Source: G965227875 sp965227875 (GTDB lineage: Bacteria; Pseudomonadota; Alphaproteobacteria; Rhizobiales; JAJFHC01). From it: a stretch of DNA of 64,000 bases. The stretch spans positions 4,898,001 to 4,962,000 of the forward strand of contig OZ245783.1 in assembly GCA_965227875.1 (NCBI GenBank). Direction: 5' to 3'. The translations under genes and the position numbers were made by a program. Positions 33,662 to 45,003 of this stretch are shown here, piece after piece (within the stretch, counting starts at the first letter, position 1; every line of letters starts with the position of its first letter). Under the pieces are notes generated by a model that ran no database searches, was not told the origin of the DNA, and saw only the letters and a program-made list of their open reading frames with translations.

Positions 33662-33697
33662 TCAATCCTCCATAACGGTTCCGGGAACCGCTCCTGA

Positions 33698-34267
33698 TCA
33701 GGAACTCTGCTGTCCCGCGAACGGGAAATTGAAACCCTTGAGAAGCTCGCGAGCTTCGTCATCCGTCTTGGCCGTGGTGCACACGATGATGTCCATGCCC
33801 CAGACTTCGTCGACCTTGTCGTAGTCGATTTCCGGGAACACGATGTGCTCCTTGAGGCCCATGGCATAGTTGCCTCGGCCGTCGAAGCTCTTGGCGTTCA
33901 GGCCGCGGAAGTCCCGCACGCGCGGCAGGGCGACCGTCACGAGACGATCCAGGAATTCGAACATCCGGGTCCGGCGCAGCGTGACCTTCACGCCGATCGG
34001 CATGCCGTCGCGCAGCTTGAAGGTCGCGATGGACTTGCGGGCCTTCGTGATCACCGGACGCTGGCCGGTGATGCGGGCCATGTCCTCGACCGCGGAATTG
34101 ATCTTCTTGGAATCCGCGACGGCTTCGCCGACGCCCATGTTGAGCACGACCTTGTCCAGCCGCGGGACTTCCATCGGGTTCTTGTACCCGAAGGATTCCA
34201 CCAGATCCTTGCGGATCGTCTCGTCATACTGCGTCTTGAGACGCGGAATGTAATTCGCCTCAGCCAT
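33698..34267 (-). CDS. rplE: 50S ribosomal protein L5
   Basis: 189 aa. Contains MEVPRLDKVVLNMGVGEAV and FPEIDYDKVDEVWGMDI. Binds 5S rRNA and forms the bridge to S13. The start overlaps the last 8 bp of rplX. Confidence 0.97.
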   Translation of the reverse strand: MAEANYIPRLKTQYDETIRKDLVESFGYKNPMEVPRLDKVVLNMGVGEAVADSKKINSAVEDMARITGQRPVITKARKSIATFKLRDGMPIGVKVTLRRTRMFEFLDRLVTVALPRVRDFRGLNAKSFDGRGNYAMGLKEHIVFPEIDYDKVDEVWGMDIIVCTTAKTDDEARELLKGFNFPFAGQQSS

Positions 34268-34583
34268 CGATCACTTCTCCAGAACGCTTGGCAAACCGTA
34301 CCTTGCGTCCGTCATTCAGGGTCTTGAATCCGACCCGGCTCGGTTTACCGTCCTTGGGGTCCTCGATCGCGAGGTTGGAGATTGCGATCGGCAATTCCTT
34401 GCTCACGATGCCGCCCTGTTCGGTCTGGGTCTGGCGCTGGTGCCGGCGTACGACGTTGACGCCCTGCACGACTGCCTTGTTTTCTTTCGGCTTGACGGAG
34501 AGAACCTCTCCGCGCTTGCCCTTGTCCTTGCCGGCGACCACGACAACGGAATCGCCTTTCTTGATTTTCAGCTTTACGGCCAT
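34260..34583 (-). CDS. rplX: 50S ribosomal protein L24
   Basis: 107 aa. KOW-type beta barrel beginning KLKIKKGDSVVVVAGKDKGK. An assembly initiator for the large subunit. The ATG at 34583 shares one base with the rplN stop (TGATG) and has GGAGG eight bases upstream; a GTG codon directly before it is less likely to be used. Confidence 0.96.
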   Translation of the reverse strand: MAVKLKIKKGDSVVVVAGKDKGKRGEVLSVKPKENKAVVQGVNVVRRHQRQTQTEQGGIVSKELPIAISNLAIEDPKDGKPSRVGFKTLNDGRKVRFAKRSGEVIDG

Positions 34584-34951
34584 CACAGCACCTCCGGTGC
34601 GAGCGATACGATCTTCATATGGTTCTTGCCCCGCAGTTCACGCGTTACCGGGCCGAAAATGCGCGTTCCGATCGGCTCGCCCTGGTTGTTCACCAGGACC
34701 GCAGCGTTGCGGTCGAAACGGATGGCACTGCCATCCGGGCGCCGGATGTCCTTGGCCGTGCGAACCACGACCGCCTTCATCACATCGCCCTTTTTCACGC
34801 GGCCGCGAGGAATAGCTTCCTTGACGCTCACCACGATGATGTCGCCAACCGACGCGTATTTGCGCTTCGACCCGCCCAGAACCTTGATGCACTGGACACG
34901 GCGCGCGCCAGAGTTGTCCGCAACATCCAGATTTGTCTGCATCTGAATCAT
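34583..34951 (-). CDS. rplN: 50S ribosomal protein L14
   Basis: 122 aa, highly conserved. Begins MIQMQTNLDVADNSGARRV and ends with the ARELRGKNHMKIVSLAPEVL-type helix. Forms an intersubunit bridge. Normal length; coupled to rplX by the TGATG overlap. Confidence 0.98.
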   Translation of the reverse strand: MIQMQTNLDVADNSGARRVQCIKVLGGSKRKYASVGDIIVVSVKEAIPRGRVKKGDVMKAVVVRTAKDIRRPDGSAIRFDRNAAVLVNNQGEPIGTRIFGPVTRELRGKNHMKIVSLAPEVL

Positions 34952-35036
34952 GACTATTCCGCCTTCTGTCCGGCCGCCGTTTCCGGCTTCTTCTACACTT
35001 CACCGACCTTGCGCAGCGACATCGCCGCGCGGTCAA

Positions 35037-35273
35037 TCACACTTCCGCGCCGACGAGTTTCCAGCGCTTGTTCTTCGAATACGGCCGGCACTCCTCGATC
35101 CGCACTTCGTCGCCGACCTTTGCCGAGTTGCTCTCGTCGTGCGCGTGGTACCGCTTTGACCGGCGGACCGTCTTCTTGAGAAGCGGGTCGGTCAGGCGGC
35201 GCTCAACGCGAACGACCACCGTCTTGTCGTTCTTGTCGCTGACGACGACGCCCTGCAAAATTCGCTTAGGCAT
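35037..35273 (-). CDS. rpsQ: 30S ribosomal protein S17
   Basis: 78 aa. OB-fold protein with MPKRILQGVVVSDKNDKTV and a RRSKRYHAHDE loop. Assembly protein for the 16S 5' domain. An 85-bp gap to rplN follows, the longest within this stretch. Confidence 0.97.
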   Translation of the reverse strand: MPKRILQGVVVSDKNDKTVVVRVERRLTDPLLKKTVRRSKRYHAHDESNSAKVGDEVRIEECRPYSKNKRWKLVGAEV

Positions 35274-35287
35274 GTTCCCAAATCTCC

Positions 35288-35488
35288 TCAGGACTGAGCC
35301 GCGCCGGCCTGCGCGCGCGAAACGGTCTCGATCCGGGCGATATCCCGGCGGATCTGGCGCATGCGGGCCGTGTTTTCCAGCTGGCCGGTCGCCTTCTGGA
35401 AACGCAGGTTGAACTGTTCTTTTTTCAGCTTGACCAGCTCGTCCTTGAGCTGGTCCGGCGTCATGTCTCTTACTTCACTGGCCTTCAT
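35288..35488 (-). CDS. rpmC: 50S ribosomal protein L29
   Basis: 66 aa. Two-helix protein with LKDELVKLKKEQFNLRFQ and ENTARMRQIRRDIARIETV, located at the tunnel exit beside L23, where trigger factor and SRP dock. Normal length. Confidence 0.97.
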   Translation of the reverse strand: MKASEVRDMTPDQLKDELVKLKKEQFNLRFQKATGQLENTARMRQIRRDIARIETVSRAQAGAAQS

Positions 35489-35541
35489 GGCCCCGGTCCT
35501 CTTTCTGATCTCCGCACTCCCGAGGAATGCGGAAAGGGTTC

Positions 35542-35958
35542 CTAGTGATCGCCCAGGCGGGCAACGAATCTCGTCTTGATCGGCAGCTTCGCCGCCGCAA
35601 GAAGCAGCGCTTCCTTCGCGAGATCGTGCGGCACGCCGTCGACCTCGAACATGATCCTGCCCGGCTTGACCTTGGCCGCCCAGAACTCGGGCGTGCCCTT
35701 GCCCTTACCCATGCGGACTTCCGTCGGCTTCTTGGACACGGGCACATCCGGGAACACGCGGATCCAGACGCGGCCGGCACGCTTCATGTGACGCGTGATG
35801 GCACGACGGGCCGCTTCGATCTGACGCGCGGTGATGCGCTCCGGCTCGACGGCCTTGAGACCGTAGGCGCCGAAATTCAGTTCCGTTCCGCCCTTGGCCG
35901 TACCCTTGATCCGGCCTTTGTGCTGCTTGCGGAATTTTGTGCGTTTCGGTTGCAGCAT
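35542..35958 (-). CDS. rplP: 50S ribosomal protein L16
   Basis: 138 aa. Begins MLQPKRTKFRKQHKGRIKG. Contains IEAARRAITRHMKRAGRVW and the KPTEVRMGKGKGTPEFW loop near the A site, whose arginine is hydroxylated by YcfD in some bacteria. Normal length. Confidence 0.98.
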   Translation of the reverse strand: MLQPKRTKFRKQHKGRIKGTAKGGTELNFGAYGLKAVEPERITARQIEAARRAITRHMKRAGRVWIRVFPDVPVSKKPTEVRMGKGKGTPEFWAAKVKPGRIMFEVDGVPHDLAKEALLLAAAKLPIKTRFVARLGDH

Positions 35959-35983
35959 GTTCCCTACTCTCTTTCTTCAGTGA

Positions 35984-36685
35984 TCAACCGTCGCGCCGAG
36001 GGCCACGTCCGCCCTCCTGCTGCTCGGTCATGCGGCGCTCCTGGGCCATCGGGTCATGTTCGAGGATCTCGCCCTTGAACACCCAGACCTTGAGGCCGAT
36101 TGTTCCGTACGCCGTGTGTGCGGTCGCAACGCCGTAGTCGACATCGGCACGCAGCGTATGAAGCGGCACACGGCCTTCGCGGTACCATTCGACACGTGCG
36201 ATTTCCGCACCGCCGAGACGGCCACCGGCATTGATCCGGATACCTTCGGCCCCGAGACGCATCGCCGACTGCACGGCGCGCTTCATGGCCCGGCGGAACG
36301 CCACGCGGCGCTCGAGCTGCTGGGCGATGTTCTCCGCGATCAGCGTCGCGTCGATCTCGGGCTTGCGAACCTCGACGATATTGAGGTGCACTTCGCTGTC
36401 GGTGAACTGGGCCAGGTCGCGGCGCAGCTTCTCGATGTCCGCACCCTTCTTGCCGATGACAAGACCGGGGCGCGCCGTGTGGATCGTCACCCGGCACTTC
36501 TTGTGCGGACGTTCGATCACGATGCGCGACACACCGGCCTGGCGCAGCTTCTTGGTCAGGAACTCGCGGATCTTGATGTCTTCGTGCAGGAGATCGCCAT
36601 AGCTCTCGCCATCGGCAAACCAGCGCGAATCCCAGGTCCGGTTGATCCCCAGCCGAAGGCCGATCGGGTTTACTTTCTGTCCCAT
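35984..36685 (-). CDS. rpsC: 30S ribosomal protein S3
   Basis: 233 aa. Begins MGQKVNPIGLRLGINRTWDS. KH domain with GxxG-like VIGKKGADIEKLR, and the C-terminal domain with GRLGGAEIARVEWYREGRVP. Lines the mRNA entry tunnel. Its ATG shares one base with the rplV stop. Ends in a short charged tail (QEGGRGPRRDG). Confidence 0.98.
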   Translation of the reverse strand: MGQKVNPIGLRLGINRTWDSRWFADGESYGDLLHEDIKIREFLTKKLRQAGVSRIVIERPHKKCRVTIHTARPGLVIGKKGADIEKLRRDLAQFTDSEVHLNIVEVRKPEIDATLIAENIAQQLERRVAFRRAMKRAVQSAMRLGAEGIRINAGGRLGGAEIARVEWYREGRVPLHTLRADVDYGVATAHTAYGTIGLKVWVFKGEILEHDPMAQERRMTEQQEGGRGPRRDG

Positions 36686-37065
36686 CAGGCGGACTCCTCG
36701 ACTTGCGTAACGACCACGGTGATCTGGCTGAACGGTTTCACGATCCGGCCCACGCGACCGCGAGCCCGCGCCCGCCAGCGCTTCATCACCAGGTTCTTGC
36801 CGACATAGGCTTCGGACACCACGAGGTCGTCAACGTCGAGATCGTGGTTGTTCTCCGCATTGGCGATCGCCGATTCCAGGACCTTCTTGACGTCCCGTGC
36901 GATGCGCTTGCGCGAGAAGGTCAGGTCGGCGAGCGCCTGGTCGACCTTCTTGCCGCGAATGCTCGCCGCGACGAGGTTCAGCTTCTGCGGGCTGACGCGA
37001 AGATTGCGTGCAACCGCCTTTGCCTGGTTTTCCGCGAGCGCGCGGGGTTTGGAAGACTTGCCCAT
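36685..37065 (-). CDS. rplV: 50S ribosomal protein L22
   Basis: 126 aa. Core RNLRVSPQKLNLVAASIRGK and the extended beta hairpin ending RARARGRVGRIVKPFSQI that reaches into the exit tunnel near the macrolide site. No insertion or deletion in the loop. Starts 4 bp after rpsS. Confidence 0.97.
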   Translation of the reverse strand: MGKSSKPRALAENQAKAVARNLRVSPQKLNLVAASIRGKKVDQALADLTFSRKRIARDVKKVLESAIANAENNHDLDVDDLVVSEAYVGKNLVMKRWRARARGRVGRIVKPFSQITVVVTQVEESA

Positions 37066-37069
37066 AACC

Positions 37070-37348
37070 CTACTTCCTCTTGGCTTTCTTGTCCGCCGCG
37101 TGGCCGTAGTAGGTCCGCGAAGGCGAGAATTCGCCCAGCTTGTGTCCCACCATGTCCTCGGTCACGAGCACCGGAATGTGTTTCTGCCCGTTGTGAACGC
37201 CGAACGTCAGGCCGACGAACTGCGGCAGGATGGTCGAACGGCGGCTCCAGGTCTTGATCACCTGGTTGCGGCCGGACGACCGGGCCGCCTCTGCCTTCTT
37301 CAACAGATACCCGTCAACGAACGGGCCTTTCCAAACTGAACGTGCCAC
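37070..37348 (-). CDS. rpsS: 30S ribosomal protein S19
   Basis: 92 aa. Begins MARSVWKGPFVDGYLLKKAE and contains KTWSRRSTILPQFVGLTFGV, both diagnostic. Located in the 30S head with S13. Normal length. Confidence 0.98.
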   Translation of the reverse strand: MARSVWKGPFVDGYLLKKAEAARSSGRNQVIKTWSRRSTILPQFVGLTFGVHNGQKHIPVLVTEDMVGHKLGEFSPSRTYYGHAADKKAKRK

Positions 37349-37360
37349 GGCTGAAGCCCT

Positions 37361-38200
37361 CTATCGTTTCTTCTTGCGCAGATGCCTGCTGCGCACGATG
37401 TACTTGTCGGTCGCCTTGTTCGAACGCGTCCGCTTGCCCTTGGTCGGCTTGCCCCAGGGGGTCACCGGATGACGGCCACCGGAGGTCCTGCCTTCACCAC
37501 CGCCATGGGGGTGATCGACCGGGTTCATGGCCACACCGCGAACCGAAGGACGCTTGCCGAGCCAGCGCTTGCGGCCGGCCTTGCCGAGCTTGATGTTGGC
37601 GTGGTCCGGGTTCGAAACCGCCCCGACCGTCGCCATACATTCGGCGCGGACCATGCGCTGCTCGCCCGAATTGAGCCGCAGAAGCGCGTAACCGGAGTCG
37701 CGGCCGACGAGCTGGACATAAGCCCCCGCCGAACGGGCGATCTGTCCGCCGCGGCCAGCCTTGAGCTCGACATTGTGAACGATCGTGCCCACGGGGATGC
37801 TCGACAGCGGCATCGCGTTGCCCGGCTTCACGTCGACCCGTTCGCCGGCGATGACGCTGTCACCCACCTGCAGGCGCTGCGGAGCAAGGATATAGGCCTG
37901 CTCGCCGTCCTCGTATTTCAGAAGCGCGATGAACGCCGTCCGGTTGGGATCGTATTCGAGCCGTTCCACGGTCGCCGGCACGTCGAACTTGCGACGCTTG
38001 AAGTCGACCATGCGATAGGCCCGCTTGTGGCCGCCGCCGATACGCCGCGCGGTGATGCGACCGTGGTTGTTGCGACCGCCGCTCTTGGTAAGCCCTTCCG
38101 TCAGTTGCTTGACGGGCTTGCCTTTCCAAAGGCCGGACCGGTCCACGATCACCAGATTGCGCTGGCCGGGAGTGATCGGTTTGTACTTTTTCAACGCCAT
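37361..38200 (-). CDS. rplB: 50S ribosomal protein L2
   Basis: 279 aa. Conserved MALKKYKPITPGQRNLVIVD, the RNNHGRITARRIGGGHKR segment, and the catalytically important C-terminal NPVDHPHGGGEGRTSGGRHP with its histidine. Binds near the peptidyl transferase centre. Normal length. Confidence 0.98.
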   Translation of the reverse strand: MALKKYKPITPGQRNLVIVDRSGLWKGKPVKQLTEGLTKSGGRNNHGRITARRIGGGHKRAYRMVDFKRRKFDVPATVERLEYDPNRTAFIALLKYEDGEQAYILAPQRLQVGDSVIAGERVDVKPGNAMPLSSIPVGTIVHNVELKAGRGGQIARSAGAYVQLVGRDSGYALLRLNSGEQRMVRAECMATVGAVSNPDHANIKLGKAGRKRWLGKRPSVRGVAMNPVDHPHGGGEGRTSGGRHPVTPWGKPTKGKRTRSNKATDKYIVRSRHLRKKKR

Positions 38201-38232
38201 CGTTCTTGCCTTTTATCGGATGCCTGCGGACC

Positions 38233-38526
38233 TCAGAGCCCCGTCGTCACATCGATGCTGTGACCCTCTTCAAGCGTCACGACCGCCTTCTTCACGTCGC
38301 TCTGGCGCCCGGGACGACCGCGAAACCGCTTGGTCTTGCCCTTGCGCACGAGCGTGTTCACCGCCTTGACCTTGACGTCGAACAGGCGCTCGACGGCTTC
38401 CTTGATCTGCGGCTTGGACGCGGTCTTCGCGACGTTGAAGAGCACCTGGTTGTGCTCCGACGCCATCGTCGACTTTTCAGTGATCACCGGGCTGACGATC
38501 ACGTCGTAGATCTGAGCCTCGTTCAT
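38233..38526 (-). CDS. rplW: 50S ribosomal protein L23
   Basis: 97 aa. Contains YDVIVSPVITEKSTMASEHN and EAVERLFDVKVKAVNTLVRK. Binding site for trigger factor and SRP at the tunnel exit. Start overlaps the rplD stop as ATGA. Confidence 0.97.
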   Translation of the reverse strand: MNEAQIYDVIVSPVITEKSTMASEHNQVLFNVAKTASKPQIKEAVERLFDVKVKAVNTLVRKGKTKRFRGRPGRQSDVKKAVVTLEEGHSIDVTTGL

Positions 38527-39143
38527 TTGAAACGCGCCTCCAGCGCTTCCACGGCAGCCTTCGTCAGCACAAGCTTGCGGCGACGCAGGATGTCGTAGAC
38601 GTTGATGCCCTGTACCGGCAGCACATCCACATTCGCGATATTGCGGGCGGCCAGCTTGAAGTTCTCCTCGACTTCGGCCCCGTCGATGATCAATGCATGA
38701 TCAACACCGAGCTTCGCGAGCGACGCCTTCAGGGCCTTGGTCTTCGGTTCGCTGGCGCTGGCATTGTCCAGCACGATCAGCTCTTCGGCCTTGGCTTTCG
38801 CGGAAAGCGCATGCTTCAGCGCCAGGGCGCGAACCTTCTTGGGCAGCGAGATCGCATGGCTACGCTCGACCGGACCGAACGCCTTGGCACCGCCGCGGAA
38901 CAGCGAAACCTTGCGGTCGCCGTGCCGTGCACCGCCGGTACCTTTCTGGCGGTAGATCTTCTTGGTCGAACCGACCACTTCGCCGCGCGTCTTGGACGAA
39001 TGCGTGCCTGCGCGGCGCTTGGCGAGCTGGTAGGCCACCATGCGGTGCAGGATATCGCGGCGCGGCTCGAGACCGAAAATCGCGTCGGAAAGATCGACGG
39101 TTCCCGATTTTTCGGCAGCCAATGTCGTAACATCAACTTTCAT
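38523..39143 (-). CDS. rplD: 50S ribosomal protein L4
   Basis: 206 aa. Tunnel loop region THSSKTRGEVVGSTKKIYRQ with GTGGARHGDRK is present and undisturbed. In gammaproteobacteria L4 also represses the S10 operon; no comparable leader is obvious here. ATG 39143 shares a base with the rplC stop (TGATG). Confidence 0.97.
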   Translation of the reverse strand: MKVDVTTLAAEKSGTVDLSDAIFGLEPRRDILHRMVAYQLAKRRAGTHSSKTRGEVVGSTKKIYRQKGTGGARHGDRKVSLFRGGAKAFGPVERSHAISLPKKVRALALKHALSAKAKAEELIVLDNASASEPKTKALKASLAKLGVDHALIIDGAEVEENFKLAARNIANVDVLPVQGINVYDILRRRKLVLTKAAVEALEARFK

Positions 39144-39937
39144 CACTCTTCACCCTTCTCCGCGGTTGCTTCCGCTGCCTGGGTCTCCTCGGCGGCGACT
39201 TCCACCGGGGTTTCGTCTTCGGTGGCAGGAGCCGCCGTGTCTTCAGCCTTCGCTGCGTTGCCCGGCAGACGGAAACTTCCCGGCATCGGAACGCCTTCGG
39301 GAAGATCGCGCTTCACGGCATCCCGCAGGAACACCCAGCCGCCCTTGGAACCCGGCACCGCGCCGCGCACCATGATCAGACCGCGATCGGCATCGGTGCG
39401 CACGACCCGAAGGTTCTGCGTCGTCACACGGGCGGCACCCATGTGTCCGGCCATCTTCTTGCCCTTGAACACCTTGCCGGGATCCTGGCACTGGCCGGTG
39501 GACCCATGGCTGCGGTGATTGATCGAGACACCGTGACTTGCCCGCAGGCCGCCGAAATTGTGCCGCTTCATGGCGCCGGCAAAGCCCTTGCCGATGCTCG
39601 TTCCGGACACGTCGACGAATTGCCCCTCGACGAAGTGGTCTGCCGTAAGCTCGGCGCCCACATCGATGAGGTTGTCCGCGGTCACGCGAAACTCGGCAAG
39701 CTTGCGCTTGGGCTCCACGTGGGCGACCGCGAAGTGGCCGCGCTGGGCGCGCGTCACGTTCTTGACCTTGGCAAAACCCGCACCAAGCTGCAGGGCGGTG
39801 TAGCCGTTTTTCTCTTCCGTACGCTGAGCCACCACCTGACAGTTGTCGACTTTCAGAACGGTGACCGGGATATGCTCTCCCGCATCGGTGAAGATGCGGG
39901 TCATTCCCAGCTTTTGCGCAATGACACCTGAACGCAT
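39143..39937 (-). CDS. rplC: 50S ribosomal protein L3 with extended acidic C-terminus
   Basis: 264 aa, about 50 residues longer than the E. coli protein. The core ends around residue 215 (KGGWVFLRDAVKRDLPEGVP, then PGSFRLPG). After that comes a tail almost only of Ala, Glu, Thr and Val. Core motif GFAGAMKRHNFGGLRASHG, with the glutamine-modified region HRSHGSTGQCQDPGKVFKGK, is normal. Similar tails occur in other alphaproteobacterial L3 proteins as I recall; the role is unknown. Confidence 0.96.
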   Translation of the reverse strand: MRSGVIAQKLGMTRIFTDAGEHIPVTVLKVDNCQVVAQRTEEKNGYTALQLGAGFAKVKNVTRAQRGHFAVAHVEPKRKLAEFRVTADNLIDVGAELTADHFVEGQFVDVSGTSIGKGFAGAMKRHNFGGLRASHGVSINHRSHGSTGQCQDPGKVFKGKKMAGHMGAARVTTQNLRVVRTDADRGLIMVRGAVPGSKGGWVFLRDAVKRDLPEGVPMPGSFRLPGNAAKAEDTAAPATEDETPVEVAAEETQAAEATAEKGEE

Positions 39938-39955
39938 CGGTCCGTGTCCCTTACC

Positions 39956-40264
39956 TTAGAGTTTGATTTCCACGTCGACGCCGGCCGCAAGGTCCAGCTT
40001 CATGAGCGCGTCAACGGTCTGCGGCGTCGGATCGACGATATCGAGCAGACGCTTGTGCGTGCGCATTTCGAACTGCTCGCGGCTCTTCTTGTCGATATGC
40101 GGCGAACGCAACACCGTAAACTTCTCGATACGCGTCGGCAGCGGGATCGGGCCGCGAACCTGCGCACCGGTCCGTTTGGCCGTATTCACGATCTCCTTCG
40201 TCGAGGCATCGAGAATCCGATGATCGAACGCCTTGAGCCTGATGCGGATGTTCTGACTTTGCAT
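39956..40264 (-). CDS. rpsJ: 30S ribosomal protein S10 / NusE
   Basis: 102 aa. Begins MQSQNIRIRLKAFDHRILD and holds GPIPLPTRIEKFTVLRSPH. Also acts as NusE in antitermination with NusB. First gene of the S10 block; it follows tuf by 58 bp, in which a 9-bp hairpin lies. Confidence 0.97.
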   Translation of the reverse strand: MQSQNIRIRLKAFDHRILDASTKEIVNTAKRTGAQVRGPIPLPTRIEKFTVLRSPHIDKKSREQFEMRTHKRLLDIVDPTPQTVDALMKLDLAAGVDVEIKL

Positions 40265-40284
40265 CTGTCTCTATCCCATAAAGA

Positions 40285-40306
40285 GAGGCGTTCCATGAGG
40301 AACGCC
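40285..40306 (-). terminator. Hairpin between tuf (copy 1) and rpsJ, weak terminator or attenuator
   Basis: A 9-bp perfect stem AGGCGTTCC/GGAACGCCT with a 4-nt loop, 17 nt after the tuf stop on the minus strand. The following CTCTCTTTATGG has only a weak T-tract, so partial termination is more likely than full. It would separate the str-type genes from the S10 genes. Confidence 0.5.
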
Positions 40307-40322
40307 TTCTTTCTTGTTGAAT

Positions 40323-41513
<1,191 letters not shown>

Positions 41514-41557
41514 AATGCCTCTCCATTCTTGCTAGACGGATTGTTCCCTAATCGGTG

Positions 41558-43633
<2,076 letters not shown>

Positions 43634-43668
43634 GGGAGTAAGCCTCTGATTGCGCGTCTGGAGCCCGG

Positions 43669-44139
43669 TTACCAGCGATAGTGAGAGAAGGCGCGGTTCG
43701 CTTCCGCCATGCGGTGCGTGTCTTCGCGCTTCTTCACCGCGGTCCCGCGGTTGTTCGAAGCATCCAGCAGTTCGCCGGAAAGCCGGTCGATCATTGTGGT
43801 TTCATTGCGGCCACGCGCGGCGGTGATGATCCAGCGGATCGCCAGCGCACGGCGACGGTCGGGACGAACTTCGACCGGCACCTGGTAGGTCGCACCGCCC
43901 ACCCTGCGCGAACGCACTTCAATGGCGGGCATTACGTTTTCCAGCGCCTGATGGAACACCTGCACGGGTTCCTGGCTGGTCTTGTTCTCGATGATGTCGA
44001 ATGCACCGTATACGATGCGTTCGGCTGCGGATTTCTTGCCGTCGACCATAAGGCTGTTCATGAACTTGGTCAGGACGACATCGCCATATTTGGCGTCGGG
44101 GATGATTTCCCGTTTCTCTGCGCGGTGGCGGCGTGACAT
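43669..44139 (-). CDS. rpsG: 30S ribosomal protein S7
   Basis: 156 aa, standard short form. Begins MSRRHRAEKREIIPD; contains VEVRSRRVGGATYQVPVEVR and ENTHRMAEANRAFSHYRW-type C-terminus. Nucleates 16S 3' domain assembly and in E. coli represses the str operon from the S12-S7 intercistronic region. Here that gap is only 12 bp, so that mechanism is unlikely. Confidence 0.98.
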   Translation of the reverse strand: MSRRHRAEKREIIPDAKYGDVVLTKFMNSLMVDGKKSAAERIVYGAFDIIENKTSQEPVQVFHQALENVMPAIEVRSRRVGGATYQVPVEVRPDRRRALAIRWIITAARGRNETTMIDRLSGELLDASNNRGTAVKKREDTHRMAEANRAFSHYRW

Positions 44140-44151
44140 TGGGCGACTTCC

Positions 44152-44523
44152 TTATTTCGGACGCTTGGCGCCGTACTTCGAACGGCGCTGGCGGCGATCC
44201 TTCACGCCCTGCGTGTCGAGGACGCCACGAATGATGTGATAGCGCACACCCGGAAGGTCCTTCACGCGACCGCCGCGGATCATGACCACGGAGTGCTCCT
44301 GAAGGTTATGGCCTTCGCCCGGGATGTAGCTGGTCACTTCGAAACCATTGGTAAGGCGAACACGCGCGACCTTACGAAGCGCCGAGTTCGGCTTCTTCGG
44401 CGTCGTGGTGTAGACACGGGTGCACACGCCGCGCTTTTGCGGGCATGCTTCCATCGCCGGGACCTTGTTTCGCTTCACCGGTGCCTTGCGCGGCTTGCGA
44501 ATGAGCTGATTGATCGTGGGCAT
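44152..44523 (-). CDS. rpsL: 30S ribosomal protein S12
   Basis: 123 aa. Begins MPTINQLIRKPRKAPVKRNK. Decoding-centre loops TTPKKPNSAL (40-49) and GGRVKDLPGVRYH (84-96) carry lysines K43, K44 and K88, the streptomycin-sensitive form. The aspartate after K88, target of methylthiolation in many bacteria, is present. First gene of the str block, with a leader of about 224 nt. Confidence 0.98.
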   Translation of the reverse strand: MPTINQLIRKPRKAPVKRNKVPAMEACPQKRGVCTRVYTTTPKKPNSALRKVARVRLTNGFEVTSYIPGEGHNLQEHSVVMIRGGRVKDLPGVRYHIIRGVLDTQGVKDRRQRRSKYGAKRPK

Positions 44524-44641
44524 TCGTCCTGCCTTAAGCCATCATCAAAGGGTGCTGCCGGGCACGGATCCACGCTCTGCCGCATACGCAAACGGCAAGC
44601 ATCGTCAGCCGTTTCCGGTACGACACCTGCCACAAACAGAG

Positions 44642-44671
44642 GACCTTGGCCGCTCGAAGACCGCCAAGGTC
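44642..44671 (-). promoter_or_regulatory. Leader hairpin upstream of rpsL
   Basis: A 9-bp perfect stem (GACCTTGGC/GCCAAGGTC) with a 12-nt loop sits about 76-105 nt downstream of the predicted transcription start and 119 nt before the rpsL start codon. The bases after it on the minus strand (CTCTGTTTG) are only weakly T-rich. It may be an attenuator, an RNase III site or an autoregulatory element. Confidence 0.45.
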
Positions 44672-44753
44672 GTGATCCATTTCCGACTTCGCTTACTTAC
44701 CGACAGTGTCTAGGCGTCGAAATTGCCTACCACCTGTCGTCGAAAGTGCGCGG

Positions 44754-44782
44754 AACATACTTCCCGACCCCGGTCGCGTCAA
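44754..44782 (-). promoter_or_regulatory. Probable promoter of the rpsL-rpsG-fusA-tuf operon
   Basis: Minus-strand -35 TTGACG (44777-44782), exact 17-bp spacer and -10 TATGTT (44754-44759), then a GC-rich discriminator (CCGCGC). That discriminator type is usual for promoters repressed in the stringent response. The start site would be near 44747, giving a leader of about 224 nt before rpsL. Confidence 0.65.
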
Positions 44783-44929
44783 CCCCAATTTCTTGAGAAA
44801 TATTGCCCAAAAACCGGGTATTCCCACGAAACGCCTGCACTGTTTCACATGCGAACCGCGCAAGAATCGACGTGAAGCGCGCCTGTAGGCCGGCGAGGCA
44901 CCGCGTCGCGAGGGAATCAGGGTCCGATT

Positions 44930-44995
44930 CCCCGGGCGACCATGCTTCGCCGGCCGGTCACGTGAGTCGCCCGGGGCCGCGGACGAGCCCCGGGC
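44930..44995 (-). promoter_or_regulatory. Competing GC hairpins after the secreted-protein gene
   Basis: GCCCGGGGC (44969-44977) pairs perfectly with GCCCCGGGC (44987-44995), forming a 9-bp stem with a 9-nt loop, 8 nt after the stop codon at 45004. The same arm, extended to 44966-44976, pairs over 11 bp with 44930-44940. The two pairings exclude each other. No T-run follows, so it may be a 3' stabiliser, a Rho-associated end or a switch. Confidence 0.45.
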
Positions 44996-45003
44996 CTGGG
45001 GGC

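Larger units (their letters stand above)
44524..45003. other. 480-bp gap between rpsL and the secreted-protein gene
   Basis: No coding gene is supported here. It contains, on the minus strand in order of transcription, a strong GC hairpin just after the secreted-protein stop, a competing inverted repeat, the str promoter and the long rpsL leader with its hairpin. Short ORFs in the gap lack ribosome sites and family features. Confidence 0.6.
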
